Origin: Karstenula rhodostoma CBS 690.94
Lineage: Eukaryota > Ascomycota > Dothideomycetes > Pleosporales > Didymosphaeriaceae
Length of the DNA: 64,000 bases
Direction of reading: 5' to 3'
NCBI GenBank assembly: GCA_010093485.1
Contig: MU001494.1
Location: 766,301-830,300, forward strand
Part shown: in pieces, positions 11,119 through 26,440 of the stretch
Layout of the letters: the number at the start of each line of letters is the position of its first letter
Position numbering within the stretch: position 1 is the stretch's first letter
Position numbers and translations under genes: made by a program
The notes under the pieces: model-generated
The model's input: only the letters and a program-made list of their open reading frames with translations
What the model was told of the DNA's origin: nothing
Database searches by the model: none

Positions 11119-12477
11119 CTATCGAAGGACGATTTTCGAGAATTTGATCGGAACGGTTTCCATCGCTTCGTTCCAGGCGTCTTCATGAATGCGGCCTACG
11201 GCCACTCGCCGTGCAAAAGCCTCCTGGATGGCACCATCGTCTAGCGTCTTTGCTTCGAATTCTTGGATCAGCATGACATTATACATCCTCCACTCGCCAT
11301 CGTTGTCGTAATCCTCCGGATCGCCAATCTCTTCTTCTTTTAGAAAACGGCCATCTTTCCAGATTGGGATACCAGAGGGGTGAGAAATGTTGTTTGAGCT
11401 CTTACTGAAGGTCGACGGGACGCGACGGTTAACGGAGAGCAATACGTAATGGAGCTTCCCATCTTGCTGATGTGTGGCGATTTTCTTCTTGTAGTCCATA
11501 AGAACACCGCAGGGGCGATCTTGAGAATCTATGAGCCCGGTGCAGAGCAGTGGTTGTTTCTCTTCATCGTATACCTGTTCCATCTTGAAAGCACTAGCGT
11601 CGACCTTTTGTGCAGTGAAGCGTAGAGTGTCACTCTGGACTTTGGGGGGTTCACTGGCCAAGAGCTGCAGACCCGCTGTAGGATACTCAACACGAGGGCG
11701 TTGTGTTGATACTGGGTCAAGCTTCAGTGACATGGCTCGGTTCATGATCGTGTATCGCTCTGGTCCAGACTCGGGTCCAAGCACGAAAGAAGTGATCTTG
11801 GATTTGAAGAACACAGGTGCTTCTCCTCGTCTCCGGACGTCGGGACAGCTGGAAGGATCGAAAGGGAAGTTGATGGCGCCGTTCCAAGCTCTCCAACTCC
11901 ATGACGGCTCTGACGACTCTCCAATAGCCTTCCTGGTCATATCTCCTGCTGGGCACCATAGTAATGCGATGTCGAACAACGCTTCTGGAAGGTCATTGAT
12001 GAAACGTCCGCCCTCGACTTCGCAAATGGTTTTTTGAATCTTGGAAAGCTCCTCTGCTGAAAAGTCGGAATTTCCAGACACTTGGTTTGTGATAAGCCTG
12101 TTGTATTTTTGGAAAGCGTCGAACCAGCCTTCTACTTGTTTGAAATCCTCTCTCGTTAATGGTAGATTGTCTTCCCCGACGGCTGAATTGATAGAAGCTG
12201 ACCTCGATCTCTTGAGATGTCTGATCCATTTTCCGGGGGACTTGGACGAGATGGAGCGGATGGAGCGGGAAGTTGAACTGCTCCGTGATCTTGACGGCTC
12301 GAGAGGGGAGAGCCATCCGCCGGAATTGCCCGATGACGGGCGTTGATCAGGTTGAGGAGTTTTGCTGTTTCTTCGTGGAAACATGCTGGTGACTGTAGAA
12401 AGACTTAAGCGTGGCCGGAGATATGGCGAAGAACCCCGCGAAGGTGGGGGGTCGGTAGACATGACGATCAGCGACAT
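11119..12477 (-). CDS. HET-type protein region without a HET domain
   Basis: A single exon of 452 residues. The first about 100 residues are Ser/Arg/Pro-rich and disordered. From about residue 110 it resembles the region downstream of the HET domain in fungal heterokaryon-incompatibility proteins: a helical segment ending in EALFDIALLWCP, the hallmark-like PSWSWRAWNGAINFPFD near residue 190, and later beta-rich sequence with LLCTGLIDSQDRPCGVLMD, ending in a segment around EWRMYNVMLIQEFE. The N-terminal HET domain itself is absent from the frame and from the flanks. It may be a derived HET paralogue or a stand-alone family; a direct role in incompatibility is not shown. The start may instead be the in-frame ATG five codons later (MSTDPPP). 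Confidence 0.7.
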   Translation of the reverse strand: MSLIVMSTDPPPSRGSSPYLRPRLSLSTVTSMFPRRNSKTPQPDQRPSSGNSGGWLSPLEPSRSRSSSTSRSIRSISSKSPGKWIRHLKRSRSASINSAVGEDNLPLTREDFKQVEGWFDAFQKYNRLITNQVSGNSDFSAEELSKIQKTICEVEGGRFINDLPEALFDIALLWCPAGDMTRKAIGESSEPSWSWRAWNGAINFPFDPSSCPDVRRRGEAPVFFKSKITSFVLGPESGPERYTIMNRAMSLKLDPVSTQRPRVEYPTAGLQLLASEPPKVQSDTLRFTAQKVDASAFKMEQVYDEEKQPLLCTGLIDSQDRPCGVLMDYKKKIATHQQDGKLHYVLLSVNRRVPSTFSKSSNNISHPSGIPIWKDGRFLKEEEIGDPEDYDNDGEWRMYNVMLIQEFEAKTLDDGAIQEAFARRVAVGRIHEDAWNEAMETVPIKFSKIVLR

Positions 12478-13446
12478 AAGTATACAGAATCAATGGGATC
12501 CTTAATAGGCGATCGGTCGTCAGTGTTGGTATTGCAGTGGTAGAGTGCGCGAAACGTGACTGCGAATGCAAAGCGTTCGTGAGACAGCAAGAGGCTCGGT
12601 GAGTAAGAGGGTGACGGGTAGGTGTGCAAGGTGCGCGGTGACTGTTGATTAGTATAGTCACCGCTCTCGCCGCCCAATATGACTGCGCCTCACAATTGGA
12701 AAGCCTCGAATACTGCCGAAGTCTCAGCAGAGACCTCTGATGGGGCAGCGCAAGAAGGAGTTTGACGCCGATGTTCGAGGGTGGCTGTGCACGGTTCACG
12801 GTTTGTCAGGCACGTCTGGCCAACGATCGGGCCCCTGCATCACTAGAGCGACAAAGTCATCGCTAGCATCTTTGCACGTGGTGATGTCCCGATTTAGGCA
12901 TGCCTTGCGGACGAAGCTTCGCAAGTCCGATGACGAGGGCGGCTTATGCGGCAGCTATACAGTCAAAGACAGAGCGCTCAAAGAGCAGCAGGTGGCGCTT
13001 CCCTGCAAGAGACAACGAAGCTTCGGATGATGCGAGTCTCGGAACAGGGCCGGGCCCACAGTTCTGAGGTGACGATGGATCGATTCGACGGGGGGCAAAG
13101 CGTCGTCGCGCGCTTGACAACGCGCGCGCCAGCAAAGGTTCGGCAGTTGCCCAGCTGTGGCAAGGACTCAGAAGCTGGTGGCTGAGGTTGTCGGAGCTTT
13201 ATCGAACGCGACAGGGGAAACGGTGGTTGCCAGAAATTTGCCCTCCTCAAGGACAGGGGAAGCGTCATTCCCACACCTCAGCCACAGTGTGGCGCGCGTT
13301 AGAGACACCAGCCACTCACACCAACGCGGGGTCGCCGCACGCGAGTTTGGAAGGCAGCACTGGCGTTGACGCGTCGAGCTTCAAACCCCCACTACGTCCA
13401 GACCCTTTCCATCGAAGCTGAGCAAACGCGCGCCCACCAATCCACC
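12478..13446. other. Divergent region upstream of the HET-like and RING genes
   Basis: GC-rich promoter region of two divergent genes. Overlapping frames (12740-13369) show no conserved features. Confidence 0.45.
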
Positions 13447-14178
13447 ATGTCTGGCTACGAAGGCAAGTTCCACTGCACTGCCCTCGGCGAGCAGACATGC
13501 CGACTATGGACTGACAAGCACTGCAGTTGAACACAACATTCCCACTAAGGAAGACAAACCCGAGCAGCCAGCGCGCCGACCCGATCTCAGCACCTTCTTC
13601 TCCACGCTCGAGCTGGTCGATACTTCCGATCCGCAAGCACACCACAATGCCCATGCGTTACCCCAGCCCGAGAATGTAGCGGCTGCCTTTAGGTTGCTTG
13701 CCAACGCTTTCGATATGATGCGCGGACGACCAGCGGACGAGCGGGGTGACAATACCACCGGCAGCGATGACCTACTCGCTAGCATGATCGAGCAGCTGCG
13801 GCAGCATGCCGACGACCCTCCGGCCGAGTTGAAGGGCGTCCCCGATAGCTTCCTGGATGAGCTGGAGCGTGTGCCGAACAAGTCGCTGAAGCCGAGTGAT
13901 ACTTGTCCGATCTGTGTAAACCCATTTCTCGAAGGTATGTGGACATGAGCGTGAGGAGGCCGCTGAACGTGGCTAACGCGTTCCCCACAGATCAGTACCC
14001 GCTGGTGGTAGAGCTTCCTTGCCACCCAGATCATCGCTTCGACCTCGATTGCATCAAGCCCTGGCTCAAGCTAAACTCAACATGTCCCCTTGATCGCAAG
14101 GAGCTTTTGAAGAACAAACTGCCTCCTCTGCCTCCAGCGGACGACGATGAGGAAGAATACGATGACATGTACGCCTGA
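13447..14178 (+). CDS. Small RING-type zinc-finger protein (putative E3 ligase)
   Basis: Three exons (13447-13462, 13527-13934, 13991-14178) encode 203 residues. Exon 1 is only 16 nt and is followed by a GC-AG intron with donor GCAAGT (13463-13526); that splice gives MSGYEVEHNIPTKED in frame, while the nearby GT choice meets a stop. The RING lies at about 131-175: CPIC, then PCHPDHRFDLDCIKPW, then TCPLDRKELL. Two usual ligand positions carry Asp (FD in place of FH, CPLD in place of CPLC). Asp can bind zinc in some RINGs, so activity is plausible but untested. The tail is acidic (DDDEEEYDD). There are no membrane segments. The fold is a confident call; the substrate is unknown. Confidence 0.85.
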
Positions 14179-15501
14179 AGACTAGACCAAATAATATCGA
14201 ATTAATATCGGAGCCGGAAGACATTGGCCATCTTACGTGTGGGGGAATTCGACTTTCGTGCACACTTCGTATGCACCGTCAAATCGGCGGTACAGCCCAA
14301 TTACCCTGACTGCATTCTCACCAAGTCCACACACAATTGCCGTTGCAATGTGCAGCCAGCGGATTTGAGGACACCTCGGCAGACCCGGACATCCTACGTG
14401 GCATATACGCCGGAAGGGATCAGAGACGTTCCTCAAGCCAAACGTAGCGAGCGCGTACATCAAGTCACCCGAGTGACCGTAGCCCTTCTCCGAATTAGTC
14501 TACAGATCCTTCTCCATTCCGCTCGCAGTGCAATTCGTCAGATACCGCTGACGTTTGTCGTCGCTGTCATGTGGGTTATTTTGCGTAGACTAGACCCATA
14601 TTCATGTTTCAAGGGTACGAGTAATTATTTAGGGTGATGTTAGTGTTCTTCGTGAGTGTCAGAAAAGCGCCCCACTCAACTCCGAACGGACATTCTAGTG
14701 CTTTTGTGGGATTGCATGCGACCAGAAGTTATCAAAGTGGTTACTCTGTTGTGAGACACCCTTTTATAATCGTGGATAAGAGCGCGATGGCTTGGGTCCG
14801 CCTCTGCTGTGCGGAAGCGAAATAACCATTCTTATTTGGTCCTAGCGTGATGGCGGCGATTCTGCAGCTATCCTAAAAGAAGCAGTCCTGTCTATGTGTG
14901 TTTTATCAAAGACAAATGTGAGTTGAAGTAATCCGGCGAACTGTATTGGGATTCGCTTTGTTCACACAGTGATGACAGAACTTGGCTTGTTACAAAGTGC
15001 TGGCGCAGCGAGACGGATGCAGACCGGATGCAGAGTCACGTTCAAGCCGAAGACGTTTAGGTAATCCATCGATAATTGTGGGCAGCAAGTCCGTAATCTT
15101 TCGATCTGCTGTCGCCTCCACGGAGTTGTCGAAGCAAGGTAGATCCGAGGCAGCGCCTGCTTACAAAGAAGTGCCCAACATTGCGGCGCAAAGGGGTTGC
15201 CGCCACCCTCATTGTCGCGATGCGGGCATAAACAAACAAGCAACTTCGCACTTCGCACTCTTCTTAAATGCGAAGTTGGGCAAAGGAAACATCTCGAGGA
15301 TAGCCAAGCTTGTACAGGGGTGCGGCATCTTGCAGTCAGAAGCCCGTCGCATGCGGGCCAAAAAACTCGGCCGAAAAGTACCGGGTTAAGCTTACGTCCC
15401 AGACGTTGCCCCCAACAGCATCCCCACACTATGAAAGTGGTCCCTGTCCCGTTACTGTATATGCTTCGGTCGACACCCGCTCGAACGCTGGAAACAGATA
15501 G
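14179..15501. other. Intergenic region between the RING and transcription-factor genes
   Basis: About 1.3 kb with only short frames on both strands. Probably the 3' UTR of the RING gene and the promoter of the transcription factor. No RNA gene or repeat was recognised. Confidence 0.45.
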
Positions 15502-17645
15502 ATGAGCGTGCTGGTTGTCTCTAGTCCAGTCGAAATGGACTATGGCAGCACAACCAGTACCGAGACGACCAGAAAGAGGCCGTCTAATCGCCTACGCGCC
15601 TGTTGGGAGTGTAAGACAACCTTCCGGATCCCAACACAACTGTTGATCGTTTCACGGCACTAATTTGATTTTGGCAGGCAAGAAGAGGAAATTACAGAGC
15701 GCTTGCGAAAGGAGCGAGTCGTCTACCAGTTTAGCCGTTGGCGCTCTGGACGATTTCGCTCCTGATGGAGAAGACCACGCCTGCCAGCTCCACATAGGCG
15801 AACGGCTTGGCAAGCTGGAACAGCTATTCGAGAAGTTCGTGTGTCGCAAAGCTCCCAACCTCACGTTAAATATTGCCTCATCACAAGATTCTTCGCGAAC
15901 AGCAGTATCGGCGTCGTCAAACGAGAAGCCTTTCAAGTTCACCGGGATTCCGCCTCTACCGAATAGCGACGGGCAAAGTCTTGCAGACGGCATAGTCAGT
16001 GTTCAGTGATGGTATACTTATCCCCATCGTACTAATTCGTTTTCAGCTAGGAACACGTACTTGGTCGTCGGCCCCTACTATCAGGAAGCTCGTCGAGAAA
16101 GAAGATGGGCAAGCATCATCCGATCCTGTCCACAGGGCATTGGTACTTTTGCTTCCGTCGCAACATGATGCCGACGTTATCTTCGAGTCTTCGAACGGGT
16201 GGATGATTATGGGCGGCATGTATCGGCCTTCGAAAGAACTCTTCGTTGGTCAAGATCCGGAGTCGTATGCCCTGGACATGGCTTCGATCGCAAAGGAGCG
16301 TGCCATCATCGTGGCGCGGACACTCCTGCATCTAGCAGCGTGCCTCTGCGCTTTACCACCCGACTTCGATACCTCGCGGTTACGTGATATCTGGAACCTG
16401 GAAGCTACCATGGATAATTACGTTACTACGGTGACTTCGCTGGTCACCTCCTCGGATGAGCTGTTGCTCACCCTGCCGGGACTTGAGACATTGCTCCTGC
16501 TGTCTGTCTACCACATGAACGTCGCTAATCTCAGACAAGGTTGGCTCCTTGTTAGGAGAGCCATGAACCTAGCACACCTGATGGGCTTTCATCGCATTGT
16601 CCAAGCCAGACAAATTCCCATAATTGAATCGATAGAGTCATCAGCATCAATATGGTGCTGTCTAGTCGACCTCGACAGGATCCTTGGCCTACATCTACGC
16701 CTTCCGTTCGCCTCAGACGGTTATCCAATCCTAGAAGACGACGCATCTCACCGCGTTCACCGCGCTCGGCTCACTTCGATATGCCGAGAGGTCGCCGAGC
16801 TCGATCACGAAGTCACACCTCAGTCCTACGTGCAGGCATTAGCACTCGACGAGAAGATGGAGTCCATGATGAAAGAGCAACCAAAAGACTTCTGGGACGT
16901 GCCCAACGTGCCACCCACGGCTCGAACAGCTGAGTCGTATGACGTACTGGAACGCTTGATGGTCCAGATGTGGCACTTTGAACTCAAGATCTTCATCCAC
17001 CTCCCGTTTCTCCTGCGCGCGCCGCAAGAGAGTCGCTACGAATACTCCAAAGTTGCAGCGCTACAAGCCAGTCGCAACGTGGTGATGAGGTGGTTTGCAC
17101 TCCGCAACGCCGGCATAACGCAAGCATGCTGTCGCTTCGCCGAACTCAGCGTCTTCATTGCAGCCATGACGCTCACGCTCGACATCCTCATCGACATGGC
17201 CACCAAGGAAAAATCAGAAGTGCAAAAGGTAAAAGGCAGCGACTTTGCCATGATATGCCGGGTCATCTCCGAGATGGAGAAACTAGGTAGAGCCAGCACC
17301 CGGGAGCGCATCGCCACTCGCAGCGCAGTCGTCCTGAAGAAGATGCTGTCCTCGCTGGACCCGAGTAAACAGACGTTGGGCAAGGCCAGGTTGACCGTGC
17401 CATACTTCGGCACTATCGAGCTGAACTACAAGAAGCTACCTGTCCGGCCAGCATTCGATTTGGACTCGGGTACGGCGAAGAAGTTGAGCTCGAATGGGAC
17501 GGCTGATCACATCCCGGTGTTTTCTTTTGTCAGCAACGCACTGTGGCCTAGTACCAACAAGTTCAACAACCCTGACATGGACTTCGACATCGTTCTCTTC
17601 GATGGGCTGCAGGACCTGGATGTGGATGGGAACTGGGTGTTTTAA
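15502..17645 (+). CDS. Fungal-specific transcription factor with a degenerate Zn2Cys6 cluster
   Basis: Three exons (15502-15610, 15678-15994, 16047-17645) encode 674 residues. The N-terminus has the usual zinc-cluster opening, RLRACWECKKRKLQ, split by intron 1 as is common in this class. The third cysteine position holds Ser, one more Cys follows two residues later, and the second half of the cluster is missing; the chain passes through a Ser-rich linker into a leucine-rich segment (ERLGKLEQLFEKF). The fungal transcription factor homology domain is intact: YALDMASIAKERAIIVARTLL, LLLLSVYHMNVANLRQGWLL, the segment GFHRI and SIWCCLVDLDRILGLHLRLP near residues 340-350. It may therefore act without normal DNA binding. 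The start could also be the in-frame ATG at 15535. Targets are unknown. Confidence 0.85.
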
Positions 17646-18664
17646 CCAGCGTTACTCGCGTTTCCCTTTGTTTACGAGGTGGAGCAGATATGCTGGGAAG
17701 CAAGGTGGCGTTTGGGTCTGTTCTCAAGATTAGCATCATAGCGTTGTTTTGGGTTTGATACCGGGAAATGGTTTCGTGTCCCGTGGTTGGGACGGGCGTT
17801 CGGCACTGGTTTGGACCTCTGACAGGATTCCATACCAGAGTCCAGTATTCCGTTGGAACTGCGCATATAAACAGGGATGATTATTATTCGGTGACGATAC
17901 GGGACTTTCTGAGAGCGCTAGGGGCAAGGGTGTGAAGTTGCACGACCCGATGTGGCCTACTCGAGCGTGAACTGTGTGAGATGGTCTCGGTACCTGGACG
18001 ACGTGTGTTCCTCTATGTTACAAAAACAAAAAACAGATGGTATGAAAAGCCACATGTACCAGGATCAATCGGACGTGCAGGCCAACTTTGCATGCATGTT
18101 GTTCATCTCGGACGGTACGCACAGTGGCTTCGCGTCCAAGTCTTGTTGCTCTGTTGACGTCGTGTGCTGAGCATCACGTTGTGCAGAGGTCGATACGAGG
18201 GCAAGGCAATGCCAGCTGCGCGGGAAGCCTAGCCAGTGACTAGTGTCAGCGGGCGCGCGCATGAGCTCAACGATGCTCTATCCAATGTCGTAACGAGACG
18301 TGGACGTCGTGCCGGCAATCTCGGTCGGAGACGGCGGCGCGGGTGTTTCTGCTTGCGAGACGGCGGGATGAATGGGTTTCCTAGGCACGCCACCCTAAAA
18401 CGGAAGGGGCGGCGGCGCGCTGCTGGCGATCGCAGCCGCTTGCAACCCCGTGCGACAAGAGGGCTAGCCCTTCCTCCGGGCACACGACCACGCCCGACAC
18501 GCTTGCGCCCAGGCCGTCGCGGCAAACTCGTCGACACTGCAGCGCTGCGTCCGTTTTCCACTCCGCTGTGCGCTCCCCGTTTCATGCACGCGACCCTGCG
18601 ACGTCAAGACTGTCTCGTGGGAAGCGAGCTGGCTGAGTACCTCGACCTGGAGCCCGGAGAAACC
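17646..18664. other. Region upstream of the F-box-like gene
   Basis: It contains the 3' flank of the transcription factor and the promoter of the next gene. The F-box reading frame stays open back to 18236, but that stretch is Arg/Pro-rich and unconserved, so it is taken as leader. Confidence 0.45.
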
Positions 18665-21600
18665 ATGGAGGATCGAAGCCACCACCTCGAGCGCGCGCCT
18701 GCCCACTCGGCCGACGTCGAACACAGGCTGGCGTCTGTCTTGGGAGAGAGCGACGACGCGGCCATGCGGGACGACACAGGCGCCGTCGAGTCCACCCACG
18801 ACCACGGGCCGTTGCTGAGTACCTTCGAGGCCATCTTCACCTCGTTCCCGCCCGTCCTCGCGTCGCTCCTCGCCCAGATATCGACGGCTACGCTCCTCGA
18901 CCTCTACCACACATCAAAACACCTCCGCGAGTTCCTCAAGAGGTATCCTCTCGCCTGGAAGACGCTATCGTTCCGGTTGCCACAGCCCGCCGTCGCCATG
19001 GGCTCGCCTGGGAACGAGACACCCGACGGCAGAGAGCGCCAGTCGAGACCCTACGCGTTCGACGCGCTGTTGAAGCAGATCATAGGCCCACACGGCGCGT
19101 GCTTGGCCAGCCTAGATCTCTGCAACACCGCCGTCTCGGGGACGGCCCTGAGTATGCAAGTCCTAGGGCCGCGAAGCAATACTCTTAGGTGAGTGGTCCC
19201 GCGTCGATTCGGGTCCTGTGTGGTACATTCTGGGGATTCGATCTTTCAGAGAGCCAGCGTCCATCTCTGGGCCCGCCATGTAGGAACTCTGTCATAGTGC
19301 GCATGCTAACTCGGTTTGCATGCAGACATTTGTCGGTGCGGGGCTGTAAGAATGTCTCCATCAAATACCACATCGTCCCGTTCCTGGAGCCGTTCACTAT
19401 GGATCAAATGCCGGACTCAGCAACAGACCTTGCCTTGAAGAGCCTCTATACATACCGCTGTCGACACCACCGCAGACGACCCTATCTTCCCCAATCACTT
19501 ACGCGACGAGACTCCGACTCCGACCCAACACATCAGTTGATCGAGATCTGCCACAAACTAGGCATATGGACAGACACGGCGTGGTGCCCAACGCCAGGAG
19601 GGCGCTGTTATCGGAGGAAAGATTACCATGCAGGGCGAGCAGGGCCGCAGAACGGGGAAGTCTGGGTGCCGTATGACCGCCTATGGCGTTCAAGTAACCG
19701 CATTGGGCCCGCGGACGGTGTTGGAGAAAAACTAGGACAATCAGACGGGAGACTGTGGGAAATTTCCGAGACTGGCGAAGACGGCGAGCCATTGGGAACC
19801 GATAGTGCTGCCGTATCCAAGGGCGAGGGCAAGCACGTGCCAGCACACATGCGACAAAGCCACAAAACCTTTGTCCAAAACGTCTATTGCGCGCAATGCA
19901 ACGAGGAGATTCTTGAGCGATGCGAATCGTGCAGCGTTCGGATGCACTGTATGGGATGCCGAAAGACGCTCTGCGCCAGCTGCGCCTTCAACAAGCCCAT
20001 ACCCAGGAAGCGGGCAAAAACGAGGCAGTTCGCAAGCACGGCTTTCGGTTCTGGTTCCACAGTTGGCACCACTCTCAACCAGGCCTCAACAGGTTCCAAC
20101 GTTTCGCTCCAAAACCAGAACAGCTCTGCGCAGACCCAGCAGGATGACCGCTTTTGGTGGGCTCCAGGGGCTACCCGGTCGCCGAACCTCATGAACGAGA
20201 CCTCTCAGGAGGACGAAGATTCTGATTCTGAGGATGGCGGCAACCTCAATCAAGGCCTGCCAGTACTGCCTCCCAACAGGGATCCACCGAAACTCAATAT
20301 GCATTGGTGTTGCTTGGAACCTATATTCTCAGGCGGCGGTGGCATTGCTGTACTAGGGACTGGACTGGGTGGGAGAGGAGCGGACAAGATACGGGCCGCA
20401 CCGCTTCCGCGCACCAAACAATTTGAGGATCCAGATTTCTCGAATCAGCTCCGGCCAGTCGACTACATCCGAGAGCTGAAGAACAATGGGCTTTACGAAT
20501 ATGTCCTTGGCGAAGACGTTGATCTTCTAACCTACCTAAAGCAATGCAGCCTGGAGTTGCAGGCCCAGACTTGTCCGCGAGGTCTCTGTCAGGATTGCTA
20601 CAGGAGTTTCCGTTGGAAAGTCACCTGCCGAACATGCAAAAACCCGATTTGCAAAGAGCACGACTTTAGGGGTCTGAAATTCCGCAAATGTGGCTATCGA
20701 GACATGCTCACCGAACGCGAACACGTTAGAGCGCACACGGATTCACCCCGACTCATCATACCTGAGTTCAACCCCAATAGAAACGCTCAACGACTGCCTA
20801 CAGGACCTCCTTCATTCAGTCAATCCTCATCGTCTTTGGTTACTGAACTTGACGTGGGTGATCAAGCACCCATGTCACAGTCGCAAATCTTTGTCCCCTC
20901 TGTGCCTCCTTCTTCTGTCGAGATGTCCGTCGCCAACTCCGTTGCATCAAACACGTCCAACCTTGACCCAATCTCGAACGCCACTCCTATACCGTTTATT
21001 CCGGTCAGCTCCTCGAGGCCGCGGTCTCTCAGCACGTCAGGTGTTCGCAGCCGGGACCTAACATTCGCGTCGAGCTCGACGCGGGTTGGGATACCTAGTT
21101 CAATTACCAACCCTCTCCCGCTGCCTTGCCATCCCCGCCATCCTGTCCAATGGGAGGGCTGCGGAGCGTATTTCTGTCAGTATCCGAGGCCAGTGGGGGA
21201 TAACAGGCCACAGTGTCCCACCATCCTCAAGGAATGCACTGAGTGTGCCGTACTCGTGTGTGATGTAAGTCAATGTCCGTCCGCGCGAATGAACAATGAG
21301 AATGCTTTGGGAACTGCGGCATGCAAAGCGCTGACACTCCGTAGCAATGCAACCTGGCGAATCCCACCTGCACGTGCACATATTGCACAGGGTACTTCCA
21401 CTGTCCAACATGCTCTCGCAAACCAGATGTTAGGGCAAAATGTCGATTTGACATAGAGACACAAGCAAGACTCGCAGAGGAACGACGCGCACGCGAGAGG
21501 ATGGAGAAGGAGAGGAGGGGACGAAACCAAGCTGACGAGTTAGCTGGAGCTGTCTTCGAATTCTTCAAGTCCCTCTACACCCACGATAATGTTGACGACG

Positions 21601-22079
21601 AAGGGCCGAGCATCACCCACCAAGAAAACGTTGACCTGGTCTCCCAAAATACGACTGTCAACGCACCTGGGAACCAGCTACCTAGCCCGGACTCGATCAC
21701 TGTTACGACGGTCTTTGGTGTGCACGAGGAGCCAAGCAATATCACAGTCATCTCTGGGCCGTCTACATTTTCGAACCATTATGCACATGGATATGACGAG
21801 GCCAATACCTCTGGTCTTGATGCTATGCATGAATTCATGCAAGGAAGTCACATTGTAACGCTCAATGAGGCAGACTTAGGTGCATTCTTGGCCAGCGGCT
21901 TCAACGCTCCTAACATCGATTCACTGTTGGGCATCGACACAGATAGTAACATGAACGACGATGGCGACGATGCAGATATCGATACGGACGACTTCGATGC
22001 CGCAAGTGCGGTAATCGACGAATTCTTCGATGACGGCGGATTAACGCCAACTATGACCACCCACGCATCAAACCTATAG
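18665..22079 (+). CDS. Large F-box-like cysteine-rich protein
   Basis: Three exons (18665-19188, 19326-21264, 21345-22079) encode 1065 residues if translation starts at MEDRSHH, whose ATG has a good context (AACCATGG). An F-box-like segment at about 70-110 reads LAQISTATLLDLYHTSKHLR, followed by a leucine-rich part (LASLDLCNTAVSG, LSVRGCKNVSIKYH). Further on are several cysteine groups of zinc-binding type: YCAQCNEEILERCESCSV, CMGCRKTLCASC, CPRGLCQDCYRSF, CRTCKNPICKEHDF and, across the last intron, CNLANPTCTCTYCTGYFHC. A charged coiled coil (ETQARLAEERRARERMEK) and an acidic C-terminus end the protein. It is probably a substrate receptor of an SCF ubiquitin ligase, which is inferred from the F-box alone. 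The family is known to me only as a conserved large F-box protein of Pezizomycotina. Confidence 0.8.
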
Positions 22080-25450
<3,371 letters not shown>

Positions 25451-26440
25451 ATTTCTTCGCCCAGTTCGGTTCGGATACAAATGATCCCTATAGTTTTCTG
25501 TTTGACCCGTAGAATGTTTCAAGCTAGCGTGTTCCCGTTGCTCCTGCTCCACACTCGCGGATGCGAAGACAACTGCAAGTCACATCAGGGTGCGCACTGA
25601 AGGCTCATCTCATCGCGCACAGTGTCCAACTTATCGATGGAATCCCGATCTTTCCAGTCCTGTACTATGTGTGCATAGTCATTCCCAATTACCTCTTTAG
25701 AACGACGAACGAATTGGCCCAAATATTGGAACTTCTAGTGCGCAATATAGATCGCAGCTCGTTGTGGTTTACGGTACCTGTACAAGATTTTATCTGCCCG
25801 AAACGTCCATAAGTCTATCACTGTCTTGGCGATATCGCAGATCTATCGGCCGGGATGCCGGCACGAGGCTGATCTCGACCAGATTCGACACAACATGGCG
25901 TCACGTACCCACCATGTGCATACGCGACAATGCTTGAGCTAGGCTCGTCCCGCGGACAGCTCCATACAGCTTGTACGAAAACGTGGCTGCGGGCATTCGA
26001 AACGCATTATCGCGAATTTACATGACATCAGCACTTTCCCATCGCCAAGTCTTCTCATCGGACGTGAGGATGACACCACTCAAAGCTAGCAATGTGGAGA
26101 CGTCAGGGCAGGTGCCGCCGGAGGCTCTTGGGGAAGTGACAGCCTACGATTTCACCTCCCCAAACAATTCTTCTCGACTCCAGTCGAAGCATCATTCGTC
26201 TCCCGCGCCGCGGGGACAACAAAGAACCTCATTTGACGCGTTGCAGCGCAAGACGGCGCATTATTATTCCTCCGCATAGGTACGTGAAACTATTTAATAC
26301 ATCTGAATATGCGTTGTTCTGCGCGATATGGGGCAATCGCCCTGGAGCGTACCCAAACATGGGGGGCCGCGATGTCGTTACTACGCGTGAAGTTGGATGC
26401 TAACAATACTATTACAACAGCGTCAGCTTAGCATATCAAT
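25451..26440. other. Region between the halogenase and the ABC transporter
   Basis: Promoter region of the transporter. It includes TCCCGCGGACA around 25949-25959, which is close to the yeast pleiotropic-drug-response element TCCGYGGA but not identical. A 102-codon frame at 25971-26279 has no recognisable domain and is not annotated. Confidence 0.4.

Noticed and set aside
18236..18664. N-terminal extension of the F-box-like protein
   Set aside because: The sequence is Arg/Pro-rich and unlike any domain; the ATG at 18665 has the better context. A start at an intermediate ATG remains possible.
25971..26279. A 102-codon ORF between the halogenase and the transporter
   Set aside because: No domain, signal peptide or family feature; it is more likely the transporter's promoter and leader.
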